Shown here: piece after piece, positions 33,658-39,326 of the stretch
How the letters are laid out: every line of letters starts with the position of its first letter
Numbering within the stretch: position 1 is the first letter of the stretch
Position numbers and translations under genes: made by a program
The notes under the pieces: generated by a model
Databases searched by the model: none
Seen by the model: the letters and a program-made list of their open reading frames with translations, nothing else
What the model was told of the DNA's origin: nothing
NCBI GenBank assembly: GCA_029009095.1
Contig: JAQXJT010000046.1
Location: forward strand, 1-39,326
From: a bacterium
GTDB lineage: Bacteria > Bacillota > Clostridia > Oscillospirales > Oscillospiraceae
DNA: 39,326 nucleotides
Reading direction: 5' to 3'

Positions 33658-35340
33658 TTACTTCTCCATGGTGACGCCGTGGAAGTACACGTCGCCAGCG
33701 GTGGTGGTGATGATGCCCTTGACGTACTCCTTGGCCAGGAGAGGCATGTCGTAGGTCATCACGGGGATCCACTGGGAGTCATCCTGCAGCAGGATGCGCT
33801 CGCACTCGTGCAGCATCTCAAAGCGCTTGGCGGCGTCCAGCTCGGTGTCGGTCTGGTGCAGCAGCTCGTCGTACTCGGGAGTGGAGTAGGCGGCGACGCG
33901 CTGGATGTAGCCGGTGGTGGAGTCGTACAGGCTCAGCCAGGTGGTGGGATCGTTGTAGTCAGCGGAGGTGCCCAGGGCGCAGATGTCGAACTTGCCCTCG
34001 CGGCGGTCGGCGGAGAAGGCCTGGGACTCGAGCAGGTGCAGCTCCAGGTCGATGCCCAGGTTCTGCTTGAGCATGCCCTGGATGGTCAGCGCGATGGCGC
34101 TGTTACGCTCGCTGTTGCTGGAGAGGAAGACCAGAGCGGGGAAGCCCTCGCCGTTGGGGTAGCCGGCCTCGGCCAGCAGCTCCTGAGCCTTGGCCACATC
34201 CTCGGTCACAACCTTGCCGCCCTCTTCGCGGAAGTCAACGCCGGTGGCGGGGTTGGTGATGCCGTAAGGCACGATGCCCCACAGGGGAGTGCCGCCGGCG
34301 ATCTCAGCGATCTGGGCGCGGTCGATGGCCATGTTGATGGCCTGACGGACGCGGACGTCCTCGAGAACCTCGTTACGGCCGGTGAAGACGTAGCAGATGG
34401 AGACCAGGTAGGGAGCGATCAGGACTTCGTTGGCGTTGTCGTGGGTGGAAGCGATGTCGCTGGGGACGTTGATGGCGATATCCAGCTCGTCGTTCTTGAA
34501 AGCGGCGACGGAGGTCTGGGCGTCAGCCAGGAAGTAGAACTCGATCACGTCCACATTGCCCAGCTCTTCGGGAGCGTAGTACTCGGGGTTGCGGACCAGA
34601 ACCATCTTCTCGTTCTGGGAGTAGCTGTCGAACTTGAAGGGGCCGTTGGTGACGACATTGGCCACATCGGTGATAGACCAGCCGGAGCTGTCGCGGGGGA
34701 GCTCCTCACGGATGGGGTAGAAGGGGGAGAAGGTCAGCTTCTGCATGAAGTAGGGCTGTGGGAAGGCGAGGGTGACCTCAAAGGTGGTCTCGTCCAGAGC
34801 CTTGACGCCGAACTCGCTGATGTCCTTCTCGCCGGCGAAGCACTCGGTGAAGTTCTCAATGCAGTTGAACAGGTCGGTGTAGGCGGCAGCCAGAGTGGGA
34901 TCCAGGTTGCGCTGCCAGCCGTAGACGAACTCGGCGGCGGTGACGGGCTTGCCGTCGCTCCACTTGGCGTCGGGACGCAGCTTGAAGGTGTAGACCAGGC
35001 CGTCGCCGCTGACGGTGTAGCTCTCGCAGATCTCATTCTTCAGAGTGCCGTCCTCGGCAACGCTGAACAGGCCGCGGTAGGCGGGCTTGATGACCATCTG
35101 GGGAGTGCCGGAGGTGCCGGTGGCGGGATCGTAGCCGCCGGTGTCGCCGTGGATGCCGACCTTCAGCACCACGGGGCCTTCGGGAGTGGTGGTAGTGCTT
35201 TCGGCAGGCGCCTCAGTGGTATTCTCGGTAGAGGTGGTGCCTTCGTCCTTGGGAGCTTCGGTCTTGCTGCCGCAAGCGGTGCTGAGCAGCATGCAGACGA
35301 CCAGAAGGAGGCCAAGAACAGTCTTCAGGGTTCTTTTCAT
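33658..35340 (-). CDS. Oligopeptide ABC transporter substrate-binding lipoprotein (SBP_bac_5)
   Basis: This is a 560-aa extracellular binding protein of the OppA/DppA type. The signal peptide ends at the lipobox S-T-A-C23, and a Thr/Glu-rich linker (residues 24-55) leads to the folded part. Family segments are VVLKVGIHGDTGGYDPATGT, PDAKWSDGKPVTAAEFVYGW and a late DVAKAQELLAEAGYPNG. GGAGG precedes the ATG at 35340. It follows oppF with a small hairpin between. The ligand, a peptide or other amino-acid compound, is not determined. Confidence 0.93.
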   Translation of the reverse strand: MKRTLKTVLGLLLVVCMLLSTACGSKTEAPKDEGTTSTENTTEAPAESTTTTPEGPVVLKVGIHGDTGGYDPATGTSGTPQMVIKPAYRGLFSVAEDGTLKNEICESYTVSGDGLVYTFKLRPDAKWSDGKPVTAAEFVYGWQRNLDPTLAAAYTDLFNCIENFTECFAGEKDISEFGVKALDETTFEVTLAFPQPYFMQKLTFSPFYPIREELPRDSSGWSITDVANVVTNGPFKFDSYSQNEKMVLVRNPEYYAPEELGNVDVIEFYFLADAQTSVAAFKNDELDIAINVPSDIASTHDNANEVLIAPYLVSICYVFTGRNEVLEDVRVRQAINMAIDRAQIAEIAGGTPLWGIVPYGITNPATGVDFREEGGKVVTEDVAKAQELLAEAGYPNGEGFPALVFLSSNSERNSAIALTIQGMLKQNLGIDLELHLLESQAFSADRREGKFDICALGTSADYNDPTTWLSLYDSTTGYIQRVAAYSTPEYDELLHQTDTELDAAKRFEMLHECERILLQDDSQWIPVMTYDMPLLAKEYVKGIITTTAGDVYFHGVTMEK

Positions 35341-35367
35341 CTGTATTCCTCCATTACATATTAGTCA

Positions 35368-35382
35368 CTGCCTCTTCGGCAG
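35368..35382 (-). repeat. Small hairpin between oppF and the binding-protein gene
   Basis: CTGCC/GGCAG with a 5-nt loop (GAAGA on the minus strand) lies 27 bp before the binding-protein start. It may stabilise that mRNA part or reduce read-through. Confidence 0.4.
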
Positions 35383-35411
35383 GTGGCTTCGTGGAAAGGG
35401 CAGGCCAGGTG

Positions 35412-36375
<964 letters not shown>

Positions 36376-36383
<8 letters not shown>

Positions 36384-37398
36384 TCTGCTCCGCCTCCTTC
36401 TTCTGATAGAGCCAGCAGTTGCACTGGTGGGTCTCGCTGAACACGGTGGTCAGCGGGGGCTTCTCCCGGCAGATGTACATGGCGTTCTCGCACCGGTCCA
36501 CGAAGGGGCAGCCGGGGCAGGGGGCCAGCAGGTCGGGGGGAGAGCCGGGGATGGACTGGAGCTTGGTGTCGTCGTCATCCTCGGGGTTGTTGATGCTGCC
36601 CAGCAGACCCTTGGTATAGGGGTGTTTGGGCTCGTAGAAGATCTCCCGCTCGGTGCCGCACTCCACGATCTTGCCGCCGTACATGATAATGATCTTGCTG
36701 CACAGGGAGGCTACCACACCCAAATCGTGGGTGATCATGATCACAGAGGTGTTGTGCTCGCTGGTGAGGTCGCGGATGAGATCCAGCACCTGGGCCTGAA
36801 TGGTCACGTCCAGGGCAGTGGTAGGCTCGTCGGCGATGACCAGCTTGGGGTTGCAGCAGAGGGCGATGGCGATGATGATGCGCTGGCGCATACCGCCGGA
36901 GAACTCGTGGGGGTATTGGCGGAAGCGGCGCTCGGGGCTGGGGATGCCCACCTTGGTCATCATCTCAATGGCCTTGGCCTTGGCCTCCTTCCTGCTCATG
37001 CCGAAGTGGTGCATCAGCGGCATCACCATCTGGGTGCCCACCCGCAGTACCGGGTTGAGGAAGGTCATGGGGTCCTGGAAGATCATGCCGATCTCCTTGC
37101 AGCGGATGCCCTGCATCATCTTGTCGTAGGCCCGGATCTCCTTTTTCGTGTGCACATTGGCGGAGGAGATGTCCTTGCCCTCGAAGAGGATCTCGCCGCT
37201 TGTGACCTGGCCGTTATCCGCCAGCAGACCCATGATGGAGAGCATGCTCACGCTTTTGCCGGAGCCGGACTCGCCCACGATGCCCAGCACTTCGCCCTTG
37301 TTGATGCTCCAGGACACGTCGCGCACGGCCTTGACGGTGCCGTTCTTGGAGGAGAACTCCGTGCACAGATGTTTGATTTCCAACAGCTTTTCTTCCAT
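36376..37398 (-). CDS. oppD: Oligopeptide ABC transporter ATP-binding protein OppD
   Basis: This is the first ATPase of the peptide importer, 340 aa. Walker A is GESGSGKSV (residues 42-50), the Q-loop is MIFQDPMTFLNP, the signature is FSGGMRQRIIIA, Walker B is KLVIADEP and the switch histidine is in MITHDLGV. The C-terminal CPGCPFVDRCENAMYIC is the conserved cysteine cluster of these ATPases. AGAGGAGC precedes the ATG at 37398. It sits 12 bp after oppC. Confidence 0.94.
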
Positions 37399-37410
37399 GG
37401 TCTGCTCCTC

Positions 37411-38367
37411 TTATCTCTTTTTGGGGTCCAGCGCGTCCGTGAGGCCGTCGCCCACAAAGTTCAGCGCGAACATGGTGATGCAGATGGCGGCCACGGGCCA
37501 CACCATCTGGATGGGATAGCTGTCCAGCAGGGGACGGGCGTCCTGGGCCAGTGTGCCCCAGCTGGCCATGGGGGCGGAAATGCCCACGCCGATGAAGCTC
37601 AGATAGGCCTCGGTGAAGATGGCGGAGGGCACCATGAAGGTAAAGTTCACGATGATGGGACCCATGCTGTTGACGATCAGGTGCTTGAAGAGGATGCGGC
37701 TGCGGCTGGCGCCCAGCACCTTGGCGGCCATGGCGAACTCCTGCTGTTTGAGTGTGAGCACCTGACTGCGCACCATGCGTGCCATACCCACCCAGGAGGA
37801 GATACAGATGCCCGCCAGCACCGAGTACATATTGGCGCCCAGCACCACCATGATCAGGATGACATACATGGTGGAGGGGATGGCGTAGAGAATGTCCACA
37901 AAGCGCATCATCAGCAGATCGGTACGCCCGCCGGTATAGCCGGCGATGCCGCCGTAGATGATGCCGATGATGAGGTTGATGGCCGCGGCGCTGAAGCCGA
38001 TGGTCATGCTGATCCGGGCGCCGTAGGCCACGCGGGTGAAGATGTCACGGCCGAACTTGTCGGTGCCGAAGATGTGCTGCATGCTGGGCATGGCGTTGCG
38101 GGTGGTGAAATCCTGCTGGTCATAGGTGTAGCCGGAGAACATGGGCCCGAAGATGGCCAGAAGCAGCACCAGCAGCAGGATGACCATGCCCACCACCGTC
38201 AGCTTGTTGGAGGTGAGGCGGCGCCACACATCCGCGAAATAGGTGGTGCTCTCCGAGGCGATGAACTCCGAATTCTTCTCCTCCTCGGGGATCTTCCGGA
38301 ACAGATCCGGGGAGAGAGCTTCCAGCTCGCTGAGCTCTTCCGCGGTCGCTTTTACAGTATAATTCAT
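37411..38367 (-). CDS. oppC: Oligopeptide ABC transporter permease OppC
   Basis: This is an inner-membrane permease of 318 aa. It has a hydrophilic N-terminal part, the first membrane segment (about residues 57-75), the OppC hallmark GTDKFGRDIFTRVAYGAR, and the transmembrane core with the EAA-type loop MAAKVLGASRSRILFKHL. GAGTGAGGTC precedes the ATG at 38367. It lies 16 bp after oppB and forms the pore with it. Confidence 0.94.
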   Translation of the reverse strand: MNYTVKATAEELSELEALSPDLFRKIPEEEKNSEFIASESTTYFADVWRRLTSNKLTVVGMVILLLVLLLAIFGPMFSGYTYDQQDFTTRNAMPSMQHIFGTDKFGRDIFTRVAYGARISMTIGFSAAAINLIIGIIYGGIAGYTGGRTDLLMMRFVDILYAIPSTMYVILIMVVLGANMYSVLAGICISSWVGMARMVRSQVLTLKQQEFAMAAKVLGASRSRILFKHLIVNSMGPIIVNFTFMVPSAIFTEAYLSFIGVGISAPMASWGTLAQDARPLLDSYPIQMVWPVAAICITMFALNFVGDGLTDALDPKKR

Positions 38368-38383
38368 GTGTTTGACCTCACTC

Positions 38384-39307
38384 TCACTTGCTGGTAAGAC
38401 GGATGCGGGGGTCGACCACAGCCGCCGCGATGTCAGACAGAAGATTCATGACGATGATGAACGCGCCGATGAACACCGTCAGACCCATGATCACGGGGTA
38501 GTCGCGCCCGGTGATGGCGGTGACGAACTCACGGCCGATGCCGGGGATGGCGAACATGGTCTCCACCACGAAGCTGCCCGTGAGCAGGTTGGCGATCAGG
38601 GGACCCATGTAGGTGACGATGGGGAGCATGGCGTTCTTCAGGGCGTGGCGAAGCATCACGGAGATCTTGGAAAGACCGGTGGCCCGGGCCATGGTGATGT
38701 AGTCCTGCCGCAGCACCTCGCTGAGACTGGAGCGGGTCATACGGGTCATGTACGCCACGGGGGAGAAGCTCAGTGCCAGGGCGGGCATGATGTAATGCTT
38801 CCAGGAGGTGAGGCCCATGGTGGGGAGCAGATGCAGATTGACAGTGAAGAGGTAGATCATCAGCAGCGCCAGCAGGAAGCCGGGGACGCTGACGCCGGTG
38901 GTGGCAAAGACCACGATGGCGCTGCGCAGCCACTGCTTTTTGGTGAGCGCCGATATGATGCCGAGAGTGATCCCCAGTGTCACCGAGAGCACCAGAGCCA
39001 CGGCGCCCAGCTTCATGGTGGTGGGCGTAAGGCGGACGATCATATCGTTCACGGTAATACCGGACTTCTTGAAAGACTCGCCCATATTGCCGTGGAGGAG
39101 GTCCTTCAGGTAAAGAAGGTACTGGGTGTGCATGGGCTTGTCCAGATTGTAGGCTCGCTCCATGATCTCGATCACCCGGGGATCCCGGACCCGGTCGGAG
39201 TCAAAAGGACCGCCGGGGAGGGTCTTCATCAGTACGAACACCACCGTGGAGAGCACAAGCAGCGTCAGGATACCAATGGCCACTCTTTTCCCTATGAACT
39301 TCAGCAA
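38384..39307 (-). CDS. oppB: Oligopeptide ABC transporter permease OppB (TTG start near window edge)
   Basis: This is an inner-membrane permease of 307 aa, the first Opp gene visible in this block. The early TM1 and the TLPGGPFDSDR region are typical of OppB, and the cytoplasmic EAA loop is MARATGLSKISVMLRHALKN. The start codon is TTG at 39307. AAGGAG lies upstream in the last bases of the window, and no in-frame ATG fits better. The promoter is beyond the window edge, so any upstream operon member cannot be seen. Confidence 0.92.
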   Translation of the reverse strand: MLKFIGKRVAIGILTLLVLSTVVFVLMKTLPGGPFDSDRVRDPRVIEIMERAYNLDKPMHTQYLLYLKDLLHGNMGESFKKSGITVNDMIVRLTPTTMKLGAVALVLSVTLGITLGIISALTKKQWLRSAIVVFATTGVSVPGFLLALLMIYLFTVNLHLLPTMGLTSWKHYIMPALALSFSPVAYMTRMTRSSLSEVLRQDYITMARATGLSKISVMLRHALKNAMLPIVTYMGPLIANLLTGSFVVETMFAIPGIGREFVTAITGRDYPVIMGLTVFIGAFIIVMNLLSDIAAAVVDPRIRLTSK

Positions 39308-39326
39308 AAAGTATCATCTCCTTATT

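Overview
The window looks like chromosome from a GC-rich Firmicute, most likely a gut Clostridia of the Oscillospiraceae type. Supporting signs are a class III fructose-1,6-bisphosphatase, a T-box leader in front of valS, GlnRS used directly, strong AGGAGG ribosome binding sites, lipobox solute-binding proteins, textbook TTGACA-17-TATAAT promoters and many GC-rich intrinsic terminators. The family assignment is inference from gene content; there is no rRNA or other phylogenetic marker beyond ordinary housekeeping genes. I see no transposase, integrase, phage gene, tRNA, rRNA or CRISPR array.

Layout. 1-3.8 kb: a MATE efflux pump (cut by the window edge) divergent from a GH4 alpha-galacturonidase-type glycosidase, then a convergent alpha/beta-hydrolase esterase. 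3.9-5.5 kb: an accessory patch with an AT-rich nucleoside phosphorylase, a small XRE regulator, a 38-aa ORF, and a 47-aa ORF with its own promoter and terminator. 5.6-13.1 kb: housekeeping genes glnS (minus), then a thioredoxin-reductase-like flavoprotein plus fbp, and valS under T-box control. 13.2-16.7 kb: a siderophore/metal ABC importer operon (permease, ATPase, lipoprotein) ending in a GNAT acetyltransferase. 16.8-20.4 kb: a TepA/ClpP-like protease and a uroporphyrinogen-decarboxylase-family protein on the minus strand, the latter divergent from a PucR-type regulator. 20.4-24.6 kb: rpsU (minus) divergent from prfA, a TsaC-CoaE fusion and an M18 aminopeptidase. 24.8-29.1 kb: a second URO-D-family protein, a DUF4012 surface protein with a DUF2284 metal-binding protein, and a small VOC protein. 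29.4-39.3 kb: one long minus-strand block, oppB-C-D-F, a peptide-binding lipoprotein, a beta-hydroxyacid dehydrogenase, an M28 peptidase and an amidohydrolase, which together look like uptake and breakdown of peptide-like or amide substrates.

The most notable observations are the TsaC-CoaE fusion; a thioredoxin-reductase homologue without a recognisable NADPH-binding signature; two paralogous URO-D-family proteins that keep H-x-C but lack any later cysteine; a promoter / 47-aa ORF / terminator / XRE-regulator arrangement that resembles attenuation; and the Opp operon with dedicated catabolic enzymes. Most of the window is ordinary chromosome. I did not find a clearly undescribed multi-gene defence or mobile system.
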